Source: Firmicutes bacterium HGW-Firmicutes-15 (GTDB taxonomy: Bacteria > Bacillota > Syntrophomonadia > Syntrophomonadales > Syntrophomonadaceae). From it: DNA of 64,000 nucleotides. The translations under genes and the position numbers were made by a program. The notes beneath the pieces were generated by a model, which had not been told where the DNA came from, searched no databases, and saw nothing but the letters and a program-made list of their open reading frames with translations. The stretch is from assembly GCA_002840245.1 (NCBI GenBank), contig PHAA01000008.1, forward strand, positions 1 to 64,000, written 5' to 3'. The first letter of the stretch is position 1, and each line of letters starts with the position of its first letter. Positions 6,015 through 14,628 of this stretch are shown in pieces.

Positions 6015-8639
6015 ATGTTCGATAAAAAAATCATGCTAATAGATGGGAATAGCCTGCTATATAGGGCTTTCTATGCGCTGCCTCTCCTGCAAACCAGAGA
6101 GGGTATATATACAAATGGTGTATATGGTTTTCTAACCATGCTGAACCGTGCCACTAGAGAGTTGCAGCCGACTCATATTGTGGTGGCTTTTGACAAGGAC
6201 AGGAAAACGTTTCGCAATGATACCTACAGTGACTATAAGGCAAATCGGTCGGCTACTCCGGATGAACTTAGCGGGCAATTCCAAATTATACGCGAAGTTC
6301 TTGCGGCGCTTAACATCAACTATATAGAGATGCAGGGTTATGAAGCGGATGACATTATTGGTACCCTTAGCCTGAATGCCGAAGCGGCAGGGATGGAAAG
6401 TATTATTGTTACAGGAGACGGCGATTCGCTGCAGCTGGTATCAGAGCATACCCGGGTTTATATGACTAAGAAGGGTATCAGCGAGATAGAAGTTTATGAC
6501 CCGGCCAAGGTACTGGAAAAATGGGAAGTTAAGCCCGCTCAAATGATTGAGATTAAGGCTCTTATGGGGGATAGTTCAGATAATATTCCCGGTGTACCTG
6601 GGATAGGGCCCAAAACCGCAATTAAGTTAATTAAGGAATATGGGAATCTGGAGAAGCTCTATGAAAACCTGGATAAGATAAAAGGAAAAAAGCTGGTGGA
6701 GAATCTGGCAGAGCACAAAACACAGGCCTTTATGAGCCGTGAACTGGCGACGATTGTTAGGGATATGAATCTCGAAGGCCAGATGGATGACTACCAAGTC
6801 CAGGAAGCGAATCCGGCTGAACTTAGGCCCCTTTACCAGCGACTCCAGTTTAATAATTTTCTAAACGCTTTACAGGAGTCCCGTCCTACTTCCGATCTCG
6901 CTCTGGTTCTGAATCCAATCGAGGTTGGTCCTGATGCCAGGGAACTAAACAGCGAAGAAGAGCTGAAGATCGTGTTGCGGAGTTTTGAAGCAGTGGAGGG
7001 TGTAACTATTAATATAGAGACAGATTACCGCCATCCCATGTGGGGGAAAATCCAGAAAATATATTTAGCCTACCGGAAGGAAGTATTTTATCTGGATATG
7101 AGCGAAAAGGGCGGGTTTAAACTGGACTGGCTTAAGCCCCTGTTGGAGGACGAGGCCATCCCCAAATACCTGCATAACGCCAAGTTTGCTCAGGTAGTTC
7201 TGCTGCGGCATGGCATCCAACTGAGGGGCATAAAGGGAGATACACTGCTATTTACATATGTGTTGGATCCATCGTTTCAGAGTGAGGAGCTCAGGGCTAC
7301 CGTGGGGCACCATTTACAGGTGGACACTTCAAGCAGCAGCACAGCTTATCTGGTGTCGCAGATAAGGACAGTGTATACCCTGTTAGAGGCTCAAGGTGCT
7401 CCGGAATTAAAAAGCCTGCTGGATGATATCGAGTTACCGCTGTCGGATATCCTGGGGATGATGGAGTTCTGCGGGGTCAAGGTGGATAAAAAAATCCTGC
7501 TGTCTATCGCCGGAGAGTTAGGAGAGCGCATTGCCAGGGCAGAGATTAAAATCCAAGAACTGGCCGGGAGCAGCTTCAACATCAATTCACCCAAACAACT
7601 GGGGAAGGTACTTTTTGAAGATCTGGGTCTTAAGACGGCTAAGAAGACCAAAAGTGGATACTCCACAGGGCAGGAAGTTCTGGAAGGACTGTACGGAGAA
7701 CATGAGATTATTGCCTATATTATGGAACACCGCCAATTGAGTAAGCTGAAATCAACTTATGCTGATGCCCTGCAGAACTTGATTCAGCCTGATACTGGTC
7801 GGGTGCATACGATCTTCAAACAAGCTATAACTGCTACCGGTCGGCTTTCCAGTGTGGAGCCGAATCTGCAGAATATTCCAATTAGGATGGAGGAAGGGCG
7901 GAGAATTAGAAAGGCATTTGTGGCTGCGGATAAAGAGTGGCTTATCTTCTCTGCCGATTACTCACAGATTGATTTGCGGTCTTTGGCCCACATCAGCGGA
8001 GATGAGATCCTGATTGATACCTTTAAAAAGGGGATTGATATTCATACCCGCACTGCATCGGAGATATTTGATGTTCCTCTGGAAAAAGTGGACAACGAAT
8101 TGCGCCGCAGAGCCAAAGCAGTTAATTTTGGAATTATATACGGGATTAGTGATTTTGGTCTGGCCCGGGGTACGGGTGTAAGCCGCAAAGAGGCCGGCCG
8201 CTATATTCAGGAATACCTGGATTCCTATCCGGGTGTGAAGCAATACATGGAGGATGTAGTTCAGTTTGGTATAGAAAAGGGCTATGTGGAAACCATTTTA
8301 AAAAGACGTAGGTATTTACCTGATTTGCGTGCCAAGAATAAGATGGTACAATCATTTGCCAGGCGTATGGCTCTTAATACACCCATTCAGGGTACTTCGG
8401 CAGATATAATCAAGCTGGCCATGCTCAAGGTCGCCGCGGAACTCAAGGCGCGTCAGCTAAAATCCCGCCTGTTGTTGCAGGTGCATGACGATCTGGTACT
8501 CGAAGTACGCAAGGATGAATTGGAAGAAGTGGCCTATTTGGTGAAAAACTGCATGGAAAGTGCCTATACCTTGAAAGTGCCCTTGATTGTTTCCATGAAG
8601 GCGGGACCCAACTGGTATGACATGCAAAACTGGGAATAG
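6015..8639 (+). CDS. polA: DNA polymerase I
   Basis: The 874-residue protein has the full Pol I layout: 5'-nuclease with helix-hairpin-helix (about 1-290), a degenerate 3'-5' exonuclease region (about 300-460), and the family A polymerase domain. It fills gaps and removes primers in replication and repair. The exonuclease acids are lost (INIETD for FDTET; HNAKFAQ for the KYD motif), so proofreading is probably absent, as in many Firmicutes. Motif B (RRRAKAVNFGIIYG) is normal. Motif A reads DYSQIDLR, with Asp653 where Glu710 of E. coli is expected, and motif C reads VHDDLV, with Asp826 for Glu883. It heads the polA-mutM-ytaF-coaE-slt operon. Confidence 0.97.
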   Translation: MFDKKIMLIDGNSLLYRAFYALPLLQTREGIYTNGVYGFLTMLNRATRELQPTHIVVAFDKDRKTFRNDTYSDYKANRSATPDELSGQFQIIREVLAALNINYIEMQGYEADDIIGTLSLNAEAAGMESIIVTGDGDSLQLVSEHTRVYMTKKGISEIEVYDPAKVLEKWEVKPAQMIEIKALMGDSSDNIPGVPGIGPKTAIKLIKEYGNLEKLYENLDKIKGKKLVENLAEHKTQAFMSRELATIVRDMNLEGQMDDYQVQEANPAELRPLYQRLQFNNFLNALQESRPTSDLALVLNPIEVGPDARELNSEEELKIVLRSFEAVEGVTINIETDYRHPMWGKIQKIYLAYRKEVFYLDMSEKGGFKLDWLKPLLEDEAIPKYLHNAKFAQVVLLRHGIQLRGIKGDTLLFTYVLDPSFQSEELRATVGHHLQVDTSSSSTAYLVSQIRTVYTLLEAQGAPELKSLLDDIELPLSDILGMMEFCGVKVDKKILLSIAGELGERIARAEIKIQELAGSSFNINSPKQLGKVLFEDLGLKTAKKTKSGYSTGQEVLEGLYGEHEIIAYIMEHRQLSKLKSTYADALQNLIQPDTGRVHTIFKQAITATGRLSSVEPNLQNIPIRMEEGRRIRKAFVAADKEWLIFSADYSQIDLRSLAHISGDEILIDTFKKGIDIHTRTASEIFDVPLEKVDNELRRRAKAVNFGIIYGISDFGLARGTGVSRKEAGRYIQEYLDSYPGVKQYMEDVVQFGIEKGYVETILKRRRYLPDLRAKNKMVQSFARRMALNTPIQGTSADIIKLAMLKVAAELKARQLKSRLLLQVHDDLVLEVRKDELEEVAYLVKNCMESAYTLKVPLIVSMKAGPNWYDMQNWE

Positions 8640-8662
8640 AAACTGTAGACGAGGTGTTTTAA

Positions 8663-9469
8663 ATGCCGGAACTACCGGAGATAGAGACAATTAGGACTTC
8701 ACTGGCTATAAATATTGGAGCCTCCATAACCAGCATAGATGTTAAGCGGGACGATATTATGAGACGGGAAGACTTCCCGCCAGACGAGCTGTACGGCCAG
8801 CCTATAACTGAGATTAGGAGAAGGGGTAAATATCTGGCTTTTTTACTAGGTAACGGGCTTTATCTGGTAGTTCACCTGGGGATGAGCGGACGCTTTTATA
8901 TGCAGCCTGAAGCTGAAGAGATTTCAGCGCCTCATGTTCATTTTATAGTCTACTTGGACAATGGCCGCAAACTGCTTTACCAGGATGCTCGCCGTTTCGG
9001 AGGAATATGGTTGTGCCGTGATACGGAAAGGCTTTTTGCACTTATGGGCGTAGAACCGCTTTCAGGGAAGTTCACTACGGGCTACCTTGCGAAAATAGCC
9101 GAAAATCGTAAAGTAGCCATAAAAACCCTCTTGCTCAACCAGCAACTCATATCAGGTATCGGTAATATTTATGCGGATGAATCACTTTTTGCTGCTGGCA
9201 TCAGAGGCGATCGACCGGCGGGTTCCCTAACAGCTGCTGAGATCAAGCGACTGCATCGGGCCATCGTAAAGGTCTTAAAGAAAAGCATTCAGGAGCGAGG
9301 TACGACCTTTCGAGATTTCCGGGATGGTTTCAACCGGAGCGGGAATTTCCAAAACTCTCTGCAGGTATATGGAAAAGACAAGCAAGCCTGTACTGTATGT
9401 GGCGGTATAATTAAAAAAGAGAAGATAGGCGGCAGAAGCAGCCACTTCTGCGAACGCTGCCAGAAATAA
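8663..9469 (+). CDS. mutM: Formamidopyrimidine-DNA glycosylase
   Basis: The protein starts MPELPEIET, giving the catalytic Pro2 and Glu3, and has the essential Lys in RRGKYLAFLL, the intercalating loop region HLGMSGRF, and a C-terminal zinc finger (CTVCGG...FCERCQK, C-x2-C-x16-C-x2-C). At 268 residues it has family length. It removes 8-oxoguanine and formamidopyrimidines and cuts the abasic site. The gene follows polA after 23 bases and belongs to the same operon, as in Bacillus. Confidence 0.97.
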   Translation: MPELPEIETIRTSLAINIGASITSIDVKRDDIMRREDFPPDELYGQPITEIRRRGKYLAFLLGNGLYLVVHLGMSGRFYMQPEAEEISAPHVHFIVYLDNGRKLLYQDARRFGGIWLCRDTERLFALMGVEPLSGKFTTGYLAKIAENRKVAIKTLLLNQQLISGIGNIYADESLFAAGIRGDRPAGSLTAAEIKRLHRAIVKVLKKSIQERGTTFRDFRDGFNRSGNFQNSLQVYGKDKQACTVCGGIIKKEKIGGRSSHFCERCQK

Positions 9470-9561
9470 CTTGAATTGCCAATACTTCTATCAACTGCAC
9501 ACCTTTTTATTCACATTCATATAGTAGCTATATATCTAATATATGATTGGGAGTGGCTGTT

Positions 9562-10197
9562 TTGGAGTTGCTAGCGGTATTGTTGTTTGCATTGGCGGTT
9601 AGTTCTGATGGGTTTATGGTAGGGATAGCCTACGGGGTTAGGAAAATTAGAATGCCTTTTACGTCTCTGTTGGTTATATGTGTGGCCTCAGCGACTGCTG
9701 TGACCGTAGCTATGCTTTTGGGTAAGGGTTTGACCTGCTTTCTCAACCCGGTATTGGCCTCCCGCTTGGGAGCGATTACCATAATGTTTATCGGTCTTTT
9801 CTTTCTGGTACAGTCCTTCCGGCAGAAGCTAGGTGGCATGGAAGGAAATGAAGCAGATCCATTGCTGTCCATCAAGGTAAAACCCCTGGGGATAATAATA
9901 CAAATACTTAAGGAACCATCCAGTGCTGATTTTGACAGGTCGGGCGAAATTGGTATGAAGGAAGCATTTTTCTTAGGGTTGGCTCTGGCAATGGATGCCT
10001 TCGGGGCGGGGATAGGTATAGCTATGGCAGGATATAATATTTTATTTACAGCTCTCAGCGTGGGTATGCTAAAATTTATATTAGTCAGCAGCGGGCTAGT
10101 GCTGGGGCGGAGAGTGAAAAATGAACGCTGGCAGTATCTTTCCTCGGTTCTAACTGGTTTAATTCTGCTAGCTCTAGGCGTATCAGAGTTTATTTAA
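9562..10197 (+). CDS. ytaF: Sporulation membrane protein YtaF (MntP-like fold)
   Basis: The likely start is TTG 9562, eight bases after GGGAG; another in-frame TTG at 9547 overlaps that site. The product (about 211 residues) has six hydrophobic segments and two repeated halves with the motif SSDGFMVGIAYG near the N-terminus and AMDAFGAGIGIAMAG in the second half, as in YtaF and the related manganese exporter MntP. YtaF is a sporulation membrane protein in Bacillus. Its place between mutM and coaE is the same as in B. subtilis. Transport substrate is not established. Confidence 0.85.
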   Translation: MELLAVLLFALAVSSDGFMVGIAYGVRKIRMPFTSLLVICVASATAVTVAMLLGKGLTCFLNPVLASRLGAITIMFIGLFFLVQSFRQKLGGMEGNEADPLLSIKVKPLGIIIQILKEPSSADFDRSGEIGMKEAFFLGLALAMDAFGAGIGIAMAGYNILFTALSVGMLKFILVSSGLVLGRRVKNERWQYLSSVLTGLILLALGVSEFI

Positions 10198-10214
10198 AAG
10201 TGGTGATGGATTAA

Positions 10215-10808
10215 ATGATGGTTATCGGATTGACCGGCGGAATCGCCAGCGGTAAGAGCACGGTTGCTAAGACCCTGGCAAATCTGGGCGCCTTGATTAT
10301 TGATGGGGATGAGACTGCTCATCACCTCATGGAACCACATCAGGCGGCTTGGGAGGACATCGTACAAGCTTTCGGGAGAGAGATATTGAATCCTGATATG
10401 ACCATAAACCGTTTGAAACTAAGTGCCATGGTTTTTAATGATGATGGCCAGCTACAAGTACTTAACCGAATAACCCATCCGCTAGTATTTGGGAGCTTCA
10501 AAAGTCAAATCCAGCAAATAGAAGCTAGCCAGCCTGAAGCGGTAGTGATTATGGACGTTCCTCTGCTGTACGAAGCTCATATGGATCAATTGTGTGATCA
10601 GGTGTGGGTAGTGTGGGTAGACCGTGAAACCCAGATTAAGAGGTTAATGGAACGTAACGGATTTACCCGGCAAGAGGCTTTGAAGCGGATAAATTCTCAG
10701 ATGCCGCTGGATGAAAAGGCTAAACTGGCTGACGTGGTAATTGATAATAGCAAGAACCTTGAGGAAACAATTCGAACTGTAACCATATATTTCAAAGATA
10801 TTTTTTAG
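10215..10808 (+). CDS. coaE: Dephospho-CoA kinase
   Basis: This enzyme phosphorylates dephospho-CoA at the 3' hydroxyl with ATP, the last step of CoA synthesis. The P-loop GGIASGKST, the catalytic region IIDGDETAHHLM (Asp after the second strand), the lid segment RNGFTRQEALKRINSQMP and the end VVIDNSKN are all present, and 197 residues is the usual length. ATG occurs at both 10215 and 10218; either may be used. It follows ytaF after 17 bases. Confidence 0.96.
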   Translation: MMVIGLTGGIASGKSTVAKTLANLGALIIDGDETAHHLMEPHQAAWEDIVQAFGREILNPDMTINRLKLSAMVFNDDGQLQVLNRITHPLVFGSFKSQIQQIEASQPEAVVIMDVPLLYEAHMDQLCDQVWVVWVDRETQIKRLMERNGFTRQEALKRINSQMPLDEKAKLADVVIDNSKNLEETIRTVTIYFKDIF

Positions 10809-10865
10809 TAAAGTTATGTATTATGTAACAAGCAATAAGTTAAGTGAACCTATGGAGGTCTTCTT

Positions 10866-11438
10866 TTGACACAAGTGACGAAAAGCAAATTTTCCCTGCT
10901 AATGTGGGCAACCATACTCGTATTTCTGGTGGTAGTTATTTCTTTTCCTAAATGGATTACGGTTTTTTATCCTTTGCCCCACCGCGATATAGTATTTGCC
11001 ACTGCTCAAGAATATAATGTGGATCCGTACTTAGTTTTCGCCATCATCCGCGCTGAAAGTAAATATCAGACGGCAGCAGAATCTCCGGTAGGTGCCAAGG
11101 GTCTTATGCAGATCATGCCGGATACCGCTCAGTGGATCGCGGAACAGATGAAGGTAGAAGGTTTTAAAACAGATGATCTGCATAAGCCGGAAGTTAATAT
11201 TCGTTTTGGCTGCTGGTATATTAAGAATCTTAACACTGAATTTAAAGGAAGCCTTCCTTTGGAGGTTGCCGCATACAATGCTGGAAGCGGCAAGGTAAAA
11301 CAATGGGTTCAGGAAGCCAAATGGGATGGCAATCCTGGGAATATGGAGGGAATACCCTTTCCGGAAACTAAGCAATATGTAAAAAACGTACTAAAAAACT
11401 ACGAAGCATACAAAGCCATTTATGACCAAGTAATGTGA
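10866..11438 (+). CDS. Membrane-anchored soluble-type lytic transglycosylase
   Basis: The gene starts at TTG 10866 with GGAGGT six bases upstream. The 190-residue product has one N-terminal membrane helix (about 10-33) and an SLT domain: catalytic Glu in IIRAESKYQ, then GAKGLMQIMPDTA and VAAYNAGSGKVKQW. It should cut the glycan strand of peptidoglycan outside the membrane with anhydromuramic acid formation. It is the last gene of the polA operon, with a terminator 35 bases after its stop. This gene is also found next to coaE in other Clostridia. Confidence 0.93.
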   Translation: MTQVTKSKFSLLMWATILVFLVVVISFPKWITVFYPLPHRDIVFATAQEYNVDPYLVFAIIRAESKYQTAAESPVGAKGLMQIMPDTAQWIAEQMKVEGFKTDDLHKPEVNIRFGCWYIKNLNTEFKGSLPLEVAAYNAGSGKVKQWVQEAKWDGNPGNMEGIPFPETKQYVKNVLKNYEAYKAIYDQVM

Positions 11439-11472
11439 GTGAGAAGAGCCCCAAGGGAATAATTTATAAAAG

Positions 11473-11497
11473 TAACCGGGAAACCGGTTATTTTTTT
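11473..11497 (+). terminator. Terminator of the polA-slt operon
   Basis: Arms TAACCGG (11473-11479) and CCGGTTA (11484-11490) enclose a four-base loop and are followed by seven T. Confidence 0.9.
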
Positions 11498-11597
11498 GTG
11501 CGTTGATCTCGTAACCCCAGAGTCAGTAAAAAAGAATACCGGGACAGCCTGCCGCATATAATAGCCAAGGATAAGCTCAATAGAGGAGGTGCTGGCA

Positions 11598-13238
11598 TTG
11601 CGGATTAATTCCAGGAAAAGAGGTTACCGTTATCTCGGGAGTAGCTTTGGCTCTCCCATGCGGTCGCGCTTAATGTTCCTAGTAAGCCTGATGGGTGGAA
11701 TTTTGCTTTTACTAGGGGTTGCTTTATATCTGCAAAAGGCTATATTTGCATCTAACATGAGCGGCCGGCCTCTACAAATGGCAGTTGTAGACCCCGTGGA
11801 CACACTTGAGCCAGCCCAGATTCAAAACCACGCCCAGCAATTGATCGCTAGTGCTATTTATGAAGGCTTGTTTTCTTATGATGATAAAAGCCATGAGCTA
11901 AAACCAATGCTTGCCAAAAACTGGAGTTATGCTGATGATGGCAAAACAGTAAATATCCATATAAACAAGGGGATTAAGTTTAGCAACGGAAAGGAATTGA
12001 CTGCTGTTGACGTGAAAGCCTCCTGGGAGAAAAACCTGTCCCGGAACGATGAATGGTCTAATACCAGTATGTTTCTACCCATCATAGGGGCAATCGAGCG
12101 AATACAAGGAAAGAGCACGGACATAGCTGGTATCCAAGCCATTGATAGCCATACTCTGAAGATAGGGCTAACCAGACCAGATGCCGCCTTCATCTATACT
12201 CTTACCAGTCCCGTTTTCTGGGTAATGGACAGTCCAAAAGATGCACCGGCTTGTGGTACTGGTCCATTTATATTAAAAGAAAACAAACCGGAAGGCTTGC
12301 TCCTGCTTAGAAACGAAGAATACCATCGCGGTAAACCTCATCTTTCTGCGGTAAACGTTATACGTTATAAAGACGAAAACTTAGCTCTGGCCGCATATAG
12401 AGAAGGCAAAGTTGATTATCTGGACGTTTTCCCCCTCCAGGAACTGCCGGCTATTGGAACTAATCCGGAATACAAAGAACTATTCATTAGCAAACCAGTT
12501 ATGGAGGTTTATTGGTTAGGGTTTAATTTGAATCGCGAGCCCTACGCCAACAACTATCTTTTGCGGCGAGCGTTGAACTATGCGATTGACCGGGAATCCA
12601 TTATAAAGAACATCCTGGGCGATGCCTATTTGCCGGCTAAAGGAGTAATACCTATGGACTCCGCGGCTTATAATCCACAGATGCGTGGCTATGTTTACGA
12701 TCCCGAAAAAGCTGCCGAGCTGCTGTCCGAGGCTGGCTTTCCACAGGGAAAGGGGCTGAAACCATTGACCCTGACCTACAACCAAGATCCAGGACATAGC
12801 CAAATCGCTCAGGAGATTGCCCGGCAGTTAGCTTTACTAGGAGTTACAGTGCAAATCCAGGATAATGATTGGGATTATTACACCAAGCAGCTTAGCAATA
12901 TGCAACTCAGTTTCTTTCGACTGGGATGGCAGGCAGACTACCCAGATGCTGATAATTTCCTCTATACCTTATTTCGCAGTTCTGCGGCCGGGAGTAGTAA
13001 CCTGACCAGCTATCGTAATCCGCAGGTGGATCAATTGTTGGATTCTTCCCGCGCTGAATATAGTGATGAAAAGGCTAGGCTAAAGCTCCTAAAGCGAGCT
13101 GAGGAGATCATCGTTGATGATGCCCCCTGCTTATGGTTGTTCCAGAAAAAAGCAACAGTATTAATAGGGAAAGAGGTTCGGGATTTGAAGATAAACAGCA
13201 TGGAGATGATTGATTGGTATGAGTTAGGTTTAAGCTGA
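11598..13238 (+). CDS. Membrane-anchored peptide ABC-transporter substrate-binding protein
   Basis: I choose TTG 11598, seven bases after GAGGAGGT; the GTG at 11589 lies inside that site. The protein (546 residues) has a basic N-terminus and one membrane helix (LMFLVSLMGGILLLLGVALYL) instead of a lipobox, then a family 5 extracellular solute-binding domain: PVDTLEPAQIQNHAQQLI, AIYEGLFSY, LAKNWSYADDGKTV, and YWLGFNLNREPY...LRRALNYAIDRESI. It probably binds oligopeptides or a similar substrate at the cell surface. No permease or ATPase genes are adjacent, so it may serve a transporter encoded elsewhere. Confidence 0.9.
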   Translation: MRINSRKRGYRYLGSSFGSPMRSRLMFLVSLMGGILLLLGVALYLQKAIFASNMSGRPLQMAVVDPVDTLEPAQIQNHAQQLIASAIYEGLFSYDDKSHELKPMLAKNWSYADDGKTVNIHINKGIKFSNGKELTAVDVKASWEKNLSRNDEWSNTSMFLPIIGAIERIQGKSTDIAGIQAIDSHTLKIGLTRPDAAFIYTLTSPVFWVMDSPKDAPACGTGPFILKENKPEGLLLLRNEEYHRGKPHLSAVNVIRYKDENLALAAYREGKVDYLDVFPLQELPAIGTNPEYKELFISKPVMEVYWLGFNLNREPYANNYLLRRALNYAIDRESIIKNILGDAYLPAKGVIPMDSAAYNPQMRGYVYDPEKAAELLSEAGFPQGKGLKPLTLTYNQDPGHSQIAQEIARQLALLGVTVQIQDNDWDYYTKQLSNMQLSFFRLGWQADYPDADNFLYTLFRSSAAGSSNLTSYRNPQVDQLLDSSRAEYSDEKARLKLLKRAEEIIVDDAPCLWLFQKKATVLIGKEVRDLKINSMEMIDWYELGLS

Positions 13239-13322
13239 GCTGTACCACATTAATCGCCTTAAGCACCGCCACAAAAGCTTTTAACGTAGTCACCGCACAG
13301 GCCACCAGGAAGAAGCAGACAA

Positions 13323-13351
13323 TTGACAGAGGTACCTTCCTGTTGTATAAT
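13323..13351 (+). promoter_or_regulatory. Consensus promoter of tRNA-Leu(GAG)
   Basis: TTGACA (13323-13328), a 17-base spacer and TATAAT (13346-13351) form a perfect sigma-A promoter. The tRNA begins 61 bases downstream. Confidence 0.9.
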
Positions 13352-13412
13352 GTGCATGGTCGGGAAAAGGGAGCTTCCCAGTGATGCCCTCCTTTATCTG
13401 CAGACATAATGG

Positions 13413-13497
13413 GTCGGAGTGGTGGAACCGGCAGACACGTACGTTTGAGGGGCGTATGCTGAGAGGCGTAGGGGTTCAAGTCCCCTCTCCGACACCA
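13413..13497 (+). tRNA. tRNA-Leu (anticodon GAG)
   Basis: An 85-base class II tRNA with acceptor stem GTCGGAG/CTCCGAC, discriminator A and encoded CCA. The anticodon loop TTGAGGG on a TACGT/GCGTA stem gives GAG, reading CUC/CUU. The T arm holds GGTTCAAGTCC and there is a long variable arm. No terminator follows directly: the 3' end runs into the remnant of a serine recombinase gene on the other strand. Confidence 0.95.
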
Positions 13498-13645
13498 ATT
13501 CTATGCACTATGTTATCAGGGTAGAAAGTTACCCTGATTTCTTCTTTTTCTGGGTCCATCTCTAAACGTCTAACAAAGGTTCTAATGAGCTTTCTACGTT
13601 CGGGGCTAGTGGCATATTGAGCTTGAAAATACCGAAATTGTCCGT
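13476..13645 (-). pseudogene. C-terminal remnant of a large serine recombinase, abutting tRNA-Leu
   Basis: The minus strand reads ...ATSPERRKLIRTFVRRLEM, then a DPEKEEIRVTFYPDNIVHRI segment, closely matching the end of the recombinase at 32599-33876 (SIPERRKLIRTFIKCLEM, DPEKKEIRITLYPDSIVHSI). The frame continues through the 3' end of the tRNA gene in antisense (IGVGEGT) and stops at 13476. The catalytic, recombinase and zinc domains are missing, and no recognisable coding continues above about 13645. It marks an old integration at the tRNA-Leu 3' end. Confidence 0.85.
13488..13499 (+). other. Att-like core at the tRNA-Leu(GAG) 3' end
   Basis: TCCGACACCAAT forms the tRNA 3' end and first flanking bases. 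The core recurs at 14517-14529, 17208-17222, 32615-32628 and, less exactly, 52421-52432, and here and at 32615 it is joined to a serine recombinase 3' end. It is the probable attachment core of an integrating element. Confidence 0.6.
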
Positions 13646-14103
13646 ATCTAAGGCATAAGATGGAGCATTGAAGTATTCTTAAAAAGCTTCAAATCTAATT
13701 TTGAATCTAGGTTCAGAGTTCAAGGGCAGAAGATATCTTTTTTATATGCTCTGCGATGAAATACAGGATATGACTATGAAACTGCTATAAGGCAATTAAT
13801 GTTTTTCTTCACTAATATGCTTGGAAACTTGTCAAAAGAATTTTCCCAAGCCATTTTATGTCGAGTTATGATTGGATTGCTGCTCAACCCACATATATCC
13901 TTGCTTTGATGCCTGATTTATGCTGCGAAGTTTGAGTTACATTAACTAAAAAGGTTTCTTCGTGGTATAATTATATTAGCTATATGGGAAATTATCCAGC
14001 TTTTCAACATTTAGTCTTGCGAATAATTGTTTGTAAATGATAAGTGTAAATAACAATAAATGTAAATAAACATAAACAAGGGAAACTATAGAGAGGTGAA
14101 GAA
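13646..14103. other. Gene-free stretch downstream of the recombinase remnant
   Basis: This AT-rich stretch has no convincing frame on either strand. It lies between two att-like sites and is probably decayed element DNA. A TATAAT-like sequence near 13960-13980 and a good ribosome-binding site at 14090 belong to the small gene at 14104. Confidence 0.4.
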
Positions 14104-14337
14104 ATGATAAAACACATATCTTTGGCTGTGATGGTGCTTTTGCTGATAATGTGTTGTTTTTTATCGGGTATTGTAGCTTCTAGATCGTTTGATACTAAGG
14201 CAGATATAAAGACAAATGAAAAAGGTTTTCTTGATAAGAAGGAAATGAGGGATATAACTTCCAATAAAATACAATCAGAACTTAATCAGAAGGAATTGCC
14301 TAGTGACACACCCACAATAACTATTGGAAATGATTAA
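14104..14337 (+). CDS. Small exported protein of unknown function
   Basis: ATG 14104 is preceded by GAGAGGTGAAGAA. The 77 residues begin with a hydrophobic segment (LAVMVLLLIMCCFLSGIVA), either a signal peptide or an anchor, followed by a short hydrophilic tail rich in Lys, Asp and Glu. No family is recognised. It lies between two copies of the tRNA-Leu att-like core, so it may be cargo or debris of an integrated element. Confidence 0.5.
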   Translation: MIKHISLAVMVLLLIMCCFLSGIVASRSFDTKADIKTNEKGFLDKKEMRDITSNKIQSELNQKELPSDTPTITIGND

Positions 14338-14516
14338 ATCAATTGAAGGCTAACAATAATAAGAATAACAAGGTGCTGTTGTCTGGGAAGAGAACTCTGG
14401 TATAGAACCGTCCTGTGTATGCTGGGGTTCGGTTCCATCAGAGTAGGTTCTCCGATTTGATCAGATATGTATTGGAAAAATAGGAATTCAAATCAGTGCA
14501 AACAATACAAGTAGGA

Positions 14517-14529
14517 TCTCCGACACCAA
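14517..14529 (+). repeat. Second att-like copy of the tRNA-Leu 3' end
   Basis: TCTCCGACACCAA is identical to the acceptor-stem end of tRNA-Leu(GAG). Upstream, AGTGCAAA and TACAAGTA are shared with the 17208 copy but only loosely with the tRNA T arm. A terminator follows at once, as expected after a tRNA gene. Confidence 0.65.
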
Positions 14530-14543
14530 ACAAGTAATATTGG

Positions 14544-14572
14544 GCCGTGGGAATTTTCCCGCGGCTTTTTTT
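14544..14572 (+). terminator. Terminator after the second att-like copy
   Basis: Arms GCCGTGGG (14544-14551) and CCCGCGGC (14558-14565) with a six-base loop are followed by seven T. It may be the original terminator of tRNA-Leu, displaced by insertion. Confidence 0.85.
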
Positions 14573-14628
14573 GCATTTCTGAGCATTGTAGATAGTGGCA
14601 GAACATGAGAAGTTAGAATTTTAGTTCT

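Noticed and set aside
14375-14460. A tRNA-like fold with GGGTTCGGTTCC
   Set aside because: There is a hairpin with a T-loop-like piece, but no acceptor stem or anticodon arm could be built.
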